Assembly: GCA_019745555.1 (NCBI GenBank)
Contig: JAIESX010000006.1
Coordinates: 124,001-188,000 of the forward strand
Direction: 5' to 3'
DNA length: 64,000 nucleotides
Origin: Burkholderiaceae bacterium
GTDB taxonomy: Bacteria; Pseudomonadota; Gammaproteobacteria; Burkholderiales; Burkholderiaceae_C
A model generated the notes under the pieces. The model ran no database searches. It saw only the letters and a program-made list of their open reading frames with translations, and had not been told where the DNA came from. Below, piece after piece: positions 1 through 9,509 of the stretch; position 1 is the stretch's first letter; every line of letters begins with the position of its first letter. Position numbers and translations under genes: made by a program.

Positions 1-1415
<1,415 letters not shown>

Positions 1416-1468
1416 GACCTCCCCCTGCAGCCGAAGGCCCGGTCCGGGTGGATGTCGGGTGCAGATGC

Positions 1469-1474
1469 TACATT
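1469..1474 (+). promoter_or_regulatory. coaBC -10 element, possible leaderless start
   Basis: TACATT ends 8 nt before the coaBC ATG, and no purine-rich Shine-Dalgarno sequence lies between. This spacing puts transcription initiation at or next to the ATG. Confidence 0.35.
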
Positions 1475-1482
1475 CCGTGGCC

Positions 1483-2703
1483 ATGAACGACCTCGCCGGA
1501 AAACACATCGTCCTGGGGCTCACGGGCGGCATCGCCTGTTACAAGGCGGCCGAACTCTGCCGCGCCCTGGTCAAGGAAGGCGCCACCGTGCAGGTGGTGA
1601 TGACCGAGGCCGCGGGCCAGTTCATCACGCCCGTGACGATGCAGGCCTTGTCCAACCGCCCGGTCTACCACTCGCAGTGGGATGCGCGCGAGCCCAACAA
1701 CATGGCGCACATCAACCTCAGCCGCGAGGCCGACGCCATCCTGATCGCCCCGGCCAGCGCCGATTTCATGGCCAAGCTGCTGCACGGCCGCGCCGACGAC
1801 CTGCTGAGCCTGATGTGCCTGGCCCGCCCCGTCGAGACCGTGCCCCTGCTGATCGCCCCGGCCATGAACCGCGAGATGTGGGCCAACCCGGCCACGCAAC
1901 GCAATGTGGCCCAGCTCAAGGCCGATGGGGCCCATGTGTTCGAGGTCGGTTCCGGTGACCAGGCCTGTGGCGAGGTGGGCGATGGTCGCATGCTGGAGGC
2001 CGATGAGCTGCTGGCGGAGGTCATCGCCTTCTTCCAGCCCAAGACCCTGCGCGGCCAGCGCGTGCTGGTGACCGCCGGCCCGACCTACGAGGCCATCGAC
2101 CCGGTGCGAGGCATCACCAACCGCTCCAGCGGCAAGATGGGCTTTGCCATCGCGCGCGCCGCGCGCGAGGCCGGTGCCGACGTGACCCTGGTAGCCGGAC
2201 CGGTGCACCTGCCCACGCCGCGCGGTGTGCGTCGCGTCGACGTGCGTTCGGCGCGCGAGATGCAGCAGGCTGTCGAGGTGGAATCACAGAGCGCTACTGT
2301 TTTTGTAGCTACTGCGGCCGTGGCGGACTGGCGTCCGGCCACTTCGGCCGAGCAGAAGATCAAGAAGGACGGCTCCGGTGCGGTGCCGGCGCTGAGTTTC
2401 GTCGAGAACCCGGACATCTTGGCCGCCGTGGCCCAGGGGCCGCGGGCCAAGAACGGCAAGCTCTACTGCGTGGGCTTCGCTGCCGAGAGCCACGATTTGC
2501 AGGCCCATGCCCAGGCCAAGCGTGCGCGCAAGGGCGTGCCCCTGCTGGTCGGCAATATCGGGCCGGCCACCTTCGGCCAGGACGACAACCAGCTGCTGCT
2601 GGTCGATGAAAAAGGTGTCACCGAGCTGCCGCGCGCCGACAAGCTCACGCTGGCGCGCCAGCTGGTGACCGAGATTGCCCGCCGCCTGCCAGTGCTGCTC
2701 TGA
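1483..2703 (+). CDS. coaBC: Bifunctional phosphopantothenoylcysteine decarboxylase / phosphopantothenate-cysteine ligase
   Basis: Catalyses two consecutive steps of coenzyme A synthesis: CTP-dependent ligation of cysteine to 4'-phosphopantothenate, then FMN-dependent decarboxylation. The N-terminal flavoprotein (CoaC) half shows [15 protein letters not shown] and PAMNREMW. The C-terminal ligase (CoaB) half begins at [23 protein letters not shown]-type sequence near residue 200. Length is 406 aa, usual for the family. I take ATG 1483 rather than the track's 1459, because family proteins start just before the [10 protein letters not shown] strand. A 17-nt dispersed repeat (2293-2309) lies in frame in the CoaB domain. 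dut follows 20 nt downstream. Confidence 0.95.
   Translation: MNDLAGKHIVLGLTGGIACYKAAELCRALVKEGATVQVVMTEAAGQFITPVTMQALSNRPVYHSQWDAREPNNMAHINLSREADAILIAPASADFMAKLLHGRADDLLSLMCLARPVETVPLLIAPAMNREMWANPATQRNVAQLKADGAHVFEVGSGDQACGEVGDGRMLEADELLAEVIAFFQPKTLRGQRVLVTAGPTYEAIDPVRGITNRSSGKMGFAIARAAREAGADVTLVAGPVHLPTPRGVRRVDVRSAREMQQAVEVESQSATVFVATAAVADWRPATSAEQKIKKDGSGAVPALSFVENPDILAAVAQGPRAKNGKLYCVGFAAESHDLQAHAQAKRARKGVPLLVGNIGPATFGQDDNQLLLVDEKGVTELPRADKLTLARQLVTEIARRLPVLL
2293..2309. repeat. GCTA-N9-TAGC dispersed repeat, copy 1 (inside coaBC)
   Basis: GCTACTGTTTTTGTAGC is a 17-nt inverted-repeat element. Four similar 17-nt copies occur at 24311, 47431, 54963 and 55458. This one is translated as part of CoaBC (near [10 protein letters not shown]) without breaking the frame. 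Confidence 0.6.
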
Positions 2704-2723
2704 GTTTTCCTTTCTTTTTCTCT

Positions 2724-3173
2724 ATGCATATCGACGTCAAGATCCTCGATCCGCGCCTGGCGGATCAGCTGCCCACCTATGCCACGCCTGGCAGCGCCGG
2801 CCTGGACCTGCGTGCCTGCCTGAGCGAGGCGTTGACCCTGCAGCCCAATGCCTGGCAGCTCATCCCCACGGGCATGGCCATCCATCTGGCCGATCCAGGT
2901 TATGCCGCGCTGATCCTGCCGCGCTCGGGCCTGGGCCACAAGCACGGCATCGTGCTGGGCAATCTGGTCGGTCTGATCGACAGCGACTACCAGGGCCAGC
3001 TCATGGTCAGCGCCTGGAACCGCAGCCCCACGGCCTTCACCATCGAACCCATGGAGCGCATCGCGCAACTGGTCATCGTGCCCGTGGTGCAGGCACAGTT
3101 CAACATCGTGAATGACTTCGCCGCGGCTACCGAGCGTGGCGCTGGCGGCTACGGGTCCACTGGAAAAGCCTGA
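2724..3173 (+). CDS. dut: dUTP diphosphatase
   Basis: Hydrolyses dUTP to dUMP and diphosphate, keeping uracil out of DNA and supplying dUMP for thymidylate synthesis. The 149-aa protein has the trimeric dUTPase motifs in order: [11 protein letters not shown] near residue 23, [15 protein letters not shown] mid-protein, [20 protein letters not shown], and the C-terminal Gly-rich [12 protein letters not shown] that closes over the active site. It lies 20 nt after coaBC on the same strand and is probably co-transcribed, a common pairing in proteobacteria. It converges with slyD, leaving only 10 bp between stop codons. Confidence 0.96.
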   Translation: MHIDVKILDPRLADQLPTYATPGSAGLDLRACLSEALTLQPNAWQLIPTGMAIHLADPGYAALILPRSGLGHKHGIVLGNLVGLIDSDYQGQLMVSAWNRSPTAFTIEPMERIAQLVIVPVVQAQFNIVNDFAAATERGAGGYGSTGKA

Positions 3174-3183
3174 GCGCGTCAGC

Positions 3184-3717
3184 TCAGTGCAGCGACGACC
3201 CGCCCGGCCCCTGCTCGTGCAGCGGGGCGATGCGGAAAAAGCCGGTGCCGGCCGTACCGCTGCCGATCTCGTCTTCGGTGGCTTCGCGCACGGCCTCGAC
3301 CTTGAGGCGCAGGCGCAGCGCGATGCCGGCCAGCGGGTGGTTGCCGTCGAGCACCACGTGTTCGGGGTAGATCTCGGTGATCGTGTAGAGCGCGTCTTTG
3401 GGCGCTTCGGGGTTGCAGCCGGCAGGCAGGGCTGAACCCTCGATGGTCATGCCTTCCTCGATCTCGGCCGGGAAGAGCTCGCGCTTTTCCAGAAAGAGCA
3501 GCTGATCCTGGTAGTCGCCAAAGGCCTCTTCGGGTTCGAGCTGCAGCGCCACGGTGGCGCCGACGCTGTGGCCTTGCAGCGCGTCCTCGATCTTCTTGAA
3601 GAGATCGCTGCCGCCGATCAGGAACTCGACCGGTTCGTCAAGCACGTCGAGCTCTTCACCGAGGGTGTCGGTGAGCGTCCAGGTCAGCGCGACCACACAT
3701 TGCTGATTGATGTCCAT
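3184..3717 (-). CDS. slyD: FKBP-type peptidyl-prolyl isomerase, SlyD type
   Basis: Cytoplasmic prolyl isomerase and chaperone. The 177-aa protein has an FKBP half near FLIGGSDLFKKIEDAL, the insert-in-flap chaperone region from about residue 70, then DGNHPLAG and VREATEDE, both typical of SlyD. The His/Cys-rich metal-binding tail of E. coli SlyD is absent; the end is Gly/Ser-rich (GPGGSSLH), so a nickel-carrier role is not supported. It is divergent from the ribosomal oxygenase gene, with starts about 40 bp apart, so the two must share a compact promoter region. Confidence 0.9.
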   Translation of the reverse strand: MDINQQCVVALTWTLTDTLGEELDVLDEPVEFLIGGSDLFKKIEDALQGHSVGATVALQLEPEEAFGDYQDQLLFLEKRELFPAEIEEGMTIEGSALPAGCNPEAPKDALYTITEIYPEHVVLDGNHPLAGIALRLRLKVEAVREATEDEIGSGTAGTGFFRIAPLHEQGPGGSSLH

Positions 3718-3759
3718 AGGGCAGAATTGTCGCAGTTAATGCGAACCACGGATCACGAC

Positions 3760-4893
3760 ATGGATGTGAAACAGCCGCTGCCCCTGCTGGGCGGTCTCAG
3801 TCCCGAAACCTTCATGCGCCGCCACTGGCACAAGAAGCCCTTGCTGGTGCGCCAGGCCATCCCGGGCTTCCAGGCCCTGCTGTCGCGCACCGAGCTGGTG
3901 GAACTGGCCGCGCAGGAGGACGTGGAGTCGCGCCTGGTCACGCTGCAGCGCCAGCGGGGCAAGGAACACTGGAGCCTGCAGCGCGGGCCTTTTGCACGCC
4001 GTGCCCTGCCCACCTTCAAGACGCCCGAGTGGACGCTGCTGGTGCAGGGCGTGGACCTGCATCACGATGCGGTCCACGCGCTCATGAACCGCTTCCGTTT
4101 CATTCCCGATGCGCGTCTGGACGATCTGATGATCAGCTATGCCACCGAGGGCGGCGGGGTCGGGCCGCATTACGACAACTACGATGTCTTCCTGCTGCAG
4201 GCGCACGGCAAGCGCCGCTGGCGCATCGGCCGTCAGGACGATCTGAGCCTCAAGACCGGCATGCCGGTGAAGATCCTCGCGAACTTCCGGCCGGAAGAGG
4301 AGTTCGTGCTGGAGCCCGGCGACATGCTCTACCTGCCGCCGCACTATGCGCACGATGGCGTGGCCGAGGACGGCGAGTGCATGACCTATTCCATCGGTTT
4401 CCGTTCGCCCAAGGCCGGCGAGCTGGCGCAGGAACTGTTGCAGCGTCTGGCCGAGGACGCGGTCGACGCTGCAGGCGAGGATTTCTACCGCGACCCGCGC
4501 CAGGCCGCCGTGGCCGCCCCGGCCGCTCTGCCGGCCGAACTGCAGCGCTTTGCACAGCAGGCCCTGCAGCAGGTGCTCAAGGATCCCCTTGCCCTGACGC
4601 GCGCGCTGGGCGAGGCCATGAGCGAGCCCAAACCCCAGGTCTGGTTCGAGCCCGGGCAGCGCCTGCGGGCGCGCCGTGGGGTGCTGCTGGACCGCCGTAC
4701 GCGCATGCTCTACGACGCCGATCACATCTACATCAACGGCGAGAGCTACCGAGCCGCGGGCCGCGACGCAGCGCTGATGCGCCAGCTGGCCGATGAACGC
4801 AGCCTGTCGCCGGCCGCGCTGGCACGCGCCAGTGCGGCGGCGCGTGAGCTGCTGGGCGACTGGTGCGAGGACGGGTGGGCCCATGAACTCTGA
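3760..4893 (+). CDS. roxA: JmjC/cupin-type ribosomal oxygenase (YcfD/RoxA family)
   Basis: Fe(II)/2-oxoglutarate-dependent protein hydroxylase. E. coli YcfD hydroxylates an arginine of ribosomal protein L16. The N-terminus HWHKKPLLVRQA is the family signature. The iron triad is visible as His137 and Asp139 (HYDNYDVFLLQ) and His198 (YAHDG). Basic HGKRRWRIG follows the first ligands, and a C-terminal winged-helix-like region completes 377 aa. I prefer ATG 3760 (MDVKQPLPLLGG) to the track's 3568, which runs into slyD; ATG 3739 is also possible. The last 11 bases overlap the next gene. Confidence 0.87.
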   Translation: MDVKQPLPLLGGLSPETFMRRHWHKKPLLVRQAIPGFQALLSRTELVELAAQEDVESRLVTLQRQRGKEHWSLQRGPFARRALPTFKTPEWTLLVQGVDLHHDAVHALMNRFRFIPDARLDDLMISYATEGGGVGPHYDNYDVFLLQAHGKRRWRIGRQDDLSLKTGMPVKILANFRPEEEFVLEPGDMLYLPPHYAHDGVAEDGECMTYSIGFRSPKAGELAQELLQRLAEDAVDAAGEDFYRDPRQAAVAAPAALPAELQRFAQQALQQVLKDPLALTRALGEAMSEPKPQVWFEPGQRLRARRGVLLDRRTRMLYDADHIYINGESYRAAGRDAALMRQLADERSLSPAALARASAAARELLGDWCEDGWAHEL

Positions 4894-5389
4894 TGAGGCG
4901 GTTCCGGCGGGCCTGCCGCAGGGCCGCCTGCAGGGGCGCAGCGTCTTCCAGCAGGCCGTGCGCGACGCCTTGCAGACGGCGGCGCGCGAGGGCTGGAACG
5001 AGATCATCGTCTGCGACGCCGACTTCGCCGACTGGCCGCTGGGCGAGCGCGCCGTCGCCGAGGCCCTGCAGGCCTGGTCGCGCGGCGGGCGCCGCTTCGT
5101 GATGCTGGCCATGCGCTACGAGGGCATTCCGCGCTGGCATGCGCGCTTCGTGAAATGGCGCCAGACTTGGGATCACATCATCGAGTGCCGCGTCTGCCGC
5201 GTCAGCGATGCACTGTCCTTTCCCAGTGTGTTGTGGACGCCGGCCTGGGTGATGCAGCGCATCGATACCGAGCAGGACGTACTGCTTTGCGACCACGAGG
5301 CCGCGCGGCGCGTGGGCCTGCGTCAGCTGCTGGATGAATGCCGGCGCGACAGCAGCCCAGGTTTCCCATCCTCTGTACTGGGGCTTTAG
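4883..5389 (+). CDS. Conserved hypothetical protein coupled to the ribosomal oxygenase
   Basis: A 168-aa soluble protein without signal peptide or membrane segments, and with no function I can recognise. Notable stretches are GRLQGRSVFQQAVRDAL, an acidic CDADFADWPLGERAV and RHARFVKW-like basic aromatic sequence. The middle resembles phospholipase-D-like or restriction-helper folds only weakly, and I do not assign one. ATG 4883 is used because it overlaps the roxA stop by 11 bases (translational coupling), whereas the track's 4793 start lies well inside roxA. It ends before a 185-bp spacer containing a palindrome and a strong promoter. Confidence 0.75.
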   Translation: MNSDEAVPAGLPQGRLQGRSVFQQAVRDALQTAAREGWNEIIVCDADFADWPLGERAVAEALQAWSRGGRRFVMLAMRYEGIPRWHARFVKWRQTWDHIIECRVCRVSDALSFPSVLWTPAWVMQRIDTEQDVLLCDHEAARRVGLRQLLDECRRDSSPGFPSSVLGL

Positions 5390-5412
5390 CGGGATGCGAA
5401 ATGATTTCGCGT

Positions 5413-5430
5413 GTTTACCTAAGGGTAAAC
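5413..5430. repeat. 18-bp palindrome upstream of the lipoprotein promoter
   Basis: GTTTACC-TAAG-GGTAAAC has perfect 7-bp arms with a 4-bp centre. It lies about 10 bp upstream of the -35 of the promoter at 5441-5470, a position typical of an activator site or upstream operator. A similar half-site GTTTACCCTAGG occurs near 62342. Confidence 0.5.
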
Positions 5431-5440
5431 GCGGAATATT

Positions 5441-5470
5441 TTCATGATGCGGTAAATCTAGGCCTATAAT
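5441..5470 (+). promoter_or_regulatory. Sigma-70 promoter for the small lipoprotein
   Basis: A -35 candidate TTCATG and a perfect -10 TATAAT are separated by 18 bp. The predicted leader is about 100 nt, ending at ATG 5575. This is one of the best -10 elements in the window. Confidence 0.6.
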
Positions 5471-5574
5471 CGCGCCCCAGCAAGTCGCTGTGTCCGCAGT
5501 CTTGCTGGCCGGGTGCGGTTCGCTGCACGGGTCTTTCCGGACAGGTTCAACGCTTTTTTGAAGTTTTACCCAAC

Positions 5575-5790
5575 ATGAACAAGTCTCTCGTTCTGGCTGC
5601 CGTGATCGCTGCCGCAGCCCTGGCCGCTTGCGGCAAGAAGGAAGAAGCCGCCGCTCCCGCCGCCGCCCCCGCTCCGGCTGCTGCCCCGGCCCCCGCTGCT
5701 GCGCCCGCTCCGGCCGACGCTTCGGCGCCCGCCGCTGCTCCCGCTGCCACTCCGGCCGCTGCTCCCGCCGCCGAGCCGGCCAAGCAGTAA
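5575..5790 (+). CDS. Small Ala/Pro-rich lipoprotein
   Basis: A 71-aa protein with a short signal peptide ending in lipobox LAAC (Cys near residue 19), then GKKEEA and a low-complexity tail made almost entirely of Ala and Pro (repeated APAAAPAP units) ending EPAKQ. After lipidation the mature part would be an extended, flexible linker-like chain at the inner or outer membrane. Residues after Cys (GKK) do not include Asp+2, so transport to the outer membrane is plausible. A strong promoter and a textbook terminator flank it, so it is a stand-alone, probably highly expressed gene. Function unknown; comparable small AP-rich lipoproteins occur in related bacteria. Confidence 0.75.
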   Translation: MNKSLVLAAVIAAAALAACGKKEEAAAPAAAPAPAAAPAPAAAPAPADASAPAAAPAATPAAAPAAEPAKQ

Positions 5791-5805
5791 GCTGTACGCA
5801 CCAGC

Positions 5806-5834
5806 AAAAAAGCCACCGCAAGGTGGCTTTTTTT
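5806..5834 (+). terminator. Rho-independent terminator of the lipoprotein gene
   Basis: GCCACC-GCAA-GGTGGC is a 6-bp GC stem with a GCAA tetraloop, flanked by six A and followed by seven T. The A-tract makes it work for the convergent bamC side as well. Confidence 0.9.
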
Positions 5835-5858
5835 CGTCCCTGCACAGGATGTGCAGAC

Positions 5859-6953
5859 TCAGCGCAGGTCGTCGGCGATCACCTGCAGGATGCGACGTGC
5901 GGCGTCCGAGGACTCGGGCGCACCGTCGGCATTGAGCACGGCCACGGTGCTGCTCTCGCCCGCGCTGCGCACCGTGATGCGGTACTTCTGCGGCGTCTTG
6001 TCCTTGGGTGTACCGCTGAAGAGACGGCTGAAGAAGCCGGGCTCCTGCTCGCCGGGCGCCCGCGGCTCCACGTAGCGCACGTAGTAGACACCCTCGCTGC
6101 GGTCGCGGTCCTCGACGGTGAAGCCGGTGCGGTCCAGCGTCAATCCCACGCGGCGCCAGGCACGGTCGAAGCCTTCGCTGACCAGCACCACGGGCTGGCC
6201 CTCGCGCTGCTCTACCTTGGCGGTTGGGCGGGGCGCCACGGCGGCCACCTGCTGGGCGGCCTGCGGGCCGCTGGCGCCGAGCTTGAGCATCAGGCGGCGC
6301 AGCATCTCGACCTCCATCTCGGTGTCGCTGGCGCGTGGCTGCCAGGTGGTCTTGGTGGGGCTGTCCGGACGCACCACTTCCTCCAGGCCGCGGTGGCTGA
6401 TGTAGATCTCGGTGCCGCCGGCTGCATTGCGCTCCAGCCGGGTGCGGTACTTGTCCAGCAGGCCGGTGGAGAACAGGTTGTCGAGGATGGCGCCCAGGGT
6501 GCGGCGGATGAAGTCCTGCGGCAGCTTGGCGCGGTTTTCGGCCCAGTCGGTTTCCATGATGCCGAGTTTGGGATCTTCCATCACCAGCGGCAGGCCGGTT
6601 TCCTGCCAGAAGGCCTTGAGTTCGGGCCAGAGCTTCTCGGGCGGCTGATCCACCACGAGCCAGCGCTGCGCCCCCTGGCCTTCGAGGCGCATGCCCGGGA
6701 AGACCGAGGCCACGGTATTGCCCGGCGCCTGGCTGGCGTTCTGGAAACCCGTAGCGCTGACGGTGGCGCCCGGCGAGGTGTAGCGCGTGTCGCGCGGCAA
6801 CTGGGTGAGGTCCGGCGGGATGGACAAGGGGGGTGCCTTGGCAGCGGCCTTGTAGTCCACCTTGTCGCCTTGAAGGGCCGCGCAGGCTGACAACAGCAGG
6901 GTCAGGCCCAGCAGGGCCAGTTTCGATGCAGATTTCAACGGAGGTTTCCTCAA
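5859..6953 (-). CDS. bamC: Outer membrane assembly lipoprotein BamC
   Basis: Accessory lipoprotein of the Bam complex that inserts beta-barrel proteins into the outer membrane. A signal peptide with lipobox LLSAC puts the lipidated Cys at residue 24. An unstructured segment (KVDYKAAAKAPPLSIPPDL) matches the BamC N-terminal stretch that binds BamD. Two helix-grip domains follow, with GFDRAWRRVGLTLDRTGF in the second. Length 364 aa is normal. It lies 7 bp after dapA on the same strand, the same dapA-bamC (nlpB) order as in E. coli. Confidence 0.92.
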   Translation of the reverse strand: MRKPPLKSASKLALLGLTLLLSACAALQGDKVDYKAAAKAPPLSIPPDLTQLPRDTRYTSPGATVSATGFQNASQAPGNTVASVFPGMRLEGQGAQRWLVVDQPPEKLWPELKAFWQETGLPLVMEDPKLGIMETDWAENRAKLPQDFIRRTLGAILDNLFSTGLLDKYRTRLERNAAGGTEIYISHRGLEEVVRPDSPTKTTWQPRASDTEMEVEMLRRLMLKLGASGPQAAQQVAAVAPRPTAKVEQREGQPVVLVSEGFDRAWRRVGLTLDRTGFTVEDRDRSEGVYYVRYVEPRAPGEQEPGFFSRLFSGTPKDKTPQKYRITVRSAGESSTVAVLNADGAPESSDAARRILQVIADDLR

Positions 6954-6960
6954 CAGGGCA

Positions 6961-7857
6961 TCAGAGCAGGCCGCACGCGCGCAGTGCAGCCTCGACTGCC
7001 GGCTGGTTGGCAGGGGTCAGCGGCGTCATGGGCAGGCGCAGCGCACCGCCACAGCGGCCCATGCGCTGCAGGGCCCACTTGACGGGGATGGGGTTGGGCT
7101 CGACGAAGAGCTGTTTGTGCAAGGGCATGAGCCTGAACTGGATCTCCATGGCGCGCTTGGTGTCGCCGGCCATGGCCGCGACGCAGAGCTCGTGCATGGC
7201 GCGCGGTGCGACGTTGGCCGTGACGCTGACGTTGCCGTGGCCGCCGCAGAGCATGAGGGCCACGGCCGTCGGGTCGTCACCCGAATAGATCGCAAAACCC
7301 TTCGGCGCTTCGCGGATCAGCCACTGCGCGCGTTCGATGTTGCCCGTGGCTTCCTTGATGCCGACGATGCCCGGGACCTGCGCCAGACGCAGCACGGTGT
7401 CGTGGGCCATGTCGGCCACGGTGCGGCCGGGCACGTTGTAGAGCACCATGGGCAGGTCGCCCACGGCCTCGGCGATGGCCTTGAAGTGCAGGTACTGGCC
7501 CTCTTGCGTGGGCTTGTTGTAGTAGGGCACGACCTGCAGCTGGCAGTCGGCGCCGACCTTCTTGGCGAAGCGGGCCAGCTCGATGGCTTCGGCCGTGGAG
7601 TTGGCGCCGCAGCCGGCCATGATGGGCACCTTGCCCTTGGCCTGCTCCACGGACACGCGGATGATCTCGCAGTGCTCTTCGACGTTGACGGTGGGCGACT
7701 CGCCCGTGGTGCCGACCACGCCGATGCAGTCCGTGCCCTCGGCGATATGCCAGTCGATCAGTTTGCGCAGGGTGGGGTAGTCGACGCTACCGTCCTCGTG
7801 CAGGGGGGTGACGAGGGCCACGATGCTGCCGGTGATCTGGCGGGTAGAGGAAGTCAT
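6961..7857 (-). CDS. dapA: 4-hydroxy-tetrahydrodipicolinate synthase
   Basis: Condenses pyruvate with aspartate semialdehyde, the first committed step of lysine and diaminopimelate synthesis. The 298-aa TIM barrel shows GTTGESPT near residue 49, LYNVPGRT with the proton-relay Tyr, and GIKEATGN with the Schiff-base Lys. It starts at ATG 7857. A -10 element (TAGAAT) lies about 36 bp upstream. bamC follows after 7 bp and is probably co-transcribed. Confidence 0.97.
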   Translation of the reverse strand: MTSSTRQITGSIVALVTPLHEDGSVDYPTLRKLIDWHIAEGTDCIGVVGTTGESPTVNVEEHCEIIRVSVEQAKGKVPIMAGCGANSTAEAIELARFAKKVGADCQLQVVPYYNKPTQEGQYLHFKAIAEAVGDLPMVLYNVPGRTVADMAHDTVLRLAQVPGIVGIKEATGNIERAQWLIREAPKGFAIYSGDDPTAVALMLCGGHGNVSVTANVAPRAMHELCVAAMAGDTKRAMEIQFRLMPLHKQLFVEPNPIPVKWALQRMGRCGGALRLPMTPLTPANQPAVEAALRACGLL

Positions 7858-7893
7858 GTCCGGAGGGAAGGGTTGAGTTCAGGTGGATGGTGC

Positions 7894-7899
7894 ATTCTA
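7894..7899 (-). promoter_or_regulatory. dapA-bamC -10 element
   Basis: TAGAAT on the minus strand, 37 bp upstream of dapA. No clear -35 is visible at 16-18 bp. Confidence 0.35.
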
Positions 7900-7934
7900 C
7901 CGAGCAAGGTCGCCCGGCCGCCGGGCAGACCGGC

Positions 7935-8504
7935 TCACAGGGAATAACGCGCGGGCGCGCCGGCCGTGGACAGGCCGGTCTCGTTCACGGCGACGATGCG
8001 CTGGACATAGCGCTCGGGCATGGCGAGGTAGCCGTCCTCGTAGGCCACGACGCGCAGCCCCGCGCAGATACGCAGCAGCTCACCGGGCTGCAGCAGGAAA
8101 TCCGGCCGTGAGGGCTTGCCCACGGTTTCGTTGCCCGCGGTAAAGGTCTCGTAAATCAGCACCCCGCCCGGCGCCAGGCTGGCCAGCAGGGTAGGAAACA
8201 GCGCGCGCCAGAGGTAGTTGGTGACGATCACGGCGTCAAAGCGCTGCGGTTGGCCGCTCTGCAGCAGAGGCCAGGGGCCGTTCTCGATGTCGGCCTCGAT
8301 GGCGGTGCCCAGAGGGGCTACGGCGGCGATGGCCTCGGGCGAGCGGTCCATGCCCGTGACCGGGTGGCCGCGCTGCGCGAACCAGCGCACGTGGCGGCCG
8401 TGACCACAGGCGACGTCCAGCACCGTGCCGCCGGGACGCACGAGGTGAGACCAGCGCTGGACCCAGGCCGAGGGCGCCTCGGTGCCGTGCGGCAAGGGGT
8501 TCAT
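7935..8504 (-). CDS. Class I SAM-dependent methyltransferase
   Basis: A 189-aa protein with the SAM-binding motif I VLDVACGHGRHVRWFA near residue 30, motif II around GMDRSPEAIAAV, and FDAVIVTNYLW followed by LAPGGVLIYETFTAGNE, the layout of small TehB-like methyltransferases. Substrate unknown. The track ORF extends to 9335, but its upstream part is a shadow of the SDR; ATG 8504 overlaps the SDR stop as ATGA, indicating coupled translation. It is the last gene of the MFS / small protein / SDR / methyltransferase unit. Confidence 0.85.
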   Translation of the reverse strand: MNPLPHGTEAPSAWVQRWSHLVRPGGTVLDVACGHGRHVRWFAQRGHPVTGMDRSPEAIAAVAPLGTAIEADIENGPWPLLQSGQPQRFDAVIVTNYLWRALFPTLLASLAPGGVLIYETFTAGNETVGKPSRPDFLLQPGELLRICAGLRVVAYEDGYLAMPERYVQRIVAVNETGLSTAGAPARYSL

Positions 8505-9319
8505 CGCGGCTTGACCTCGTCCTTGAGGGCGGCCAGGGCCATGTTCTCGACCAGCCCGGGCGCCAGCAGCTTGAGCAGGCGGCCCAGTTTGCCTTTGGAC
8601 GTCATCACGACTTCGCGCTGACGTGCATTCATGCCCACGAGGATGAGCCGGGCACATTCTTCCACCGTCATGGCGTCGTCTTCCTTGAGGCCGCTGCGGC
8701 CGGCCGGTTGGCCCGCGGCGTTGTAGCCTCGGTAACGGATCTCGGTGGCGACCACGCCGGGGTAGGCCGTGGTGACGCTGACCCCCGCGCCCTTGAGCTC
8801 GGCGCGCAGGGCCTCGAAGAAGCCCGTCATGGCGAACTTGCTCGCGCTGTAGGCCGTGCGCCCGGGCACGCCCACGAGGCCGGCCAGCGAGGAGACGGCC
8901 ACGATCTGGCCGCGGCTGGCCTTGAGGTGGGGCAGCGCAGCATGCGTGCACCAGACCGAGCCCCAGAGGTTCACGCGCATCAGGTCCTCGTACCAGCCCA
9001 GGTGCTCGGTCTGCACTTCCTCGAACAGGGCCTGGGCCGAGACGCCGGCGTTGTTGATCAGCACGTCGAGCCAGCCGAAGCGCTCCACCGCGCGCTCGAC
9101 GAGCTTGCGGCATTGGTCCGGATCGCTGACGTCGGTAGGGGCGACCAGCACTTCGCTGCCGTGGCTGCGGCACTGGCTGGCCACCTCTTCGAGCAGGGCC
9201 TGCTTGCGGGCCGCCAGCACCAGGCCAGCTTCGGCGCCGTGTCGCTGTGCCAGCTGGCGCGCCAGCTCGGCGCCGATGCCGTCTGACGCGCCGGTGAGGA
9301 TGAAGGTCTTCATGGTCAT
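8501..9319 (-). CDS. Short-chain dehydrogenase/reductase
   Basis: NAD(P)-dependent oxidoreductase of the classical SDR family, 272 aa from ATG 9319 (ATG 9313 is equally possible). The cofactor motif TGASDGIG lies at the N-terminus, NNAG at about residue 85, and the catalytic SS...YSASK pattern (VSSLAGLVGVPGRTAYSASK) mid-protein. The C-terminal extension (VVMTSKGKLGRLLKLLAPG) resembles DHRS7-like, membrane-associated SDRs. Substrate not predictable. It follows the small membrane protein gene by about 60 bp and overlaps the methyltransferase by 4 bp. Confidence 0.87.
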   Translation of the reverse strand: MTMKTFILTGASDGIGAELARQLAQRHGAEAGLVLAARKQALLEEVASQCRSHGSEVLVAPTDVSDPDQCRKLVERAVERFGWLDVLINNAGVSAQALFEEVQTEHLGWYEDLMRVNLWGSVWCTHAALPHLKASRGQIVAVSSLAGLVGVPGRTAYSASKFAMTGFFEALRAELKGAGVSVTTAYPGVVATEIRYRGYNAAGQPAGRSGLKEDDAMTVEECARLILVGMNARQREVVMTSKGKLGRLLKLLAPGLVENMALAALKDEVKPR

Positions 9320-9380
9320 GGCCTGAGTGTGCCATCGCGCCACGTGCCGAGGGATGGAGACTATCCCTAGCGGCAGCAGC

Positions 9381-9509
9381 TCAGAAGCAGGCCCAGATCT
9401 GGTCGGCCAGCGTGACGAGGAAGTCTGGCCGGGTGTACAGCGCGAACACGGCCAGCAGCAGCACCAGGGCCGCAGCCCAGGCCAGCCCGTGGCGCAGGCT
9501 CTTCTTCAC
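9381..9509 (-). CDS. 42-residue single-pass membrane protein (not in ORF track)
   Basis: Read directly from the minus strand: GTG start at 9509, stop TGA at 9381-9383. The protein starts VKKSLRHGLAWAAALVLLLA, with a basic N-terminus, then one hydrophobic helix (about residues 8-25) and a conserved-looking tail YTRPDFLVTLADQIWACF. Its GTG overlaps the MFS stop (GTGA), so translation is coupled. Tail residues such as RPDFLV and ending WACF do not look like random sequence, and I recall similar annotated small proteins in Comamonadaceae. It could be an accessory subunit of the transporter or an independent membrane peptide. Confidence 0.65.
   Translation of the reverse strand: MKKSLRHGLAWAAALVLLLAVFALYTRPDFLVTLADQIWACF

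Noticed and set aside
5547-5816. 89-aa minus-strand ORF opposite the lipoprotein gene
   Set aside because: Its Ala/Gly repeats simply mirror the Ala/Pro-rich codons of the real gene. It also runs through the promoter-proximal leader and the terminator.
7935-9335. 466-aa minus-strand ORF in the track
   Set aside because: Only the C-terminal 189 residues are the methyltransferase. The upstream part is an out-of-frame reading of the SDR gene.
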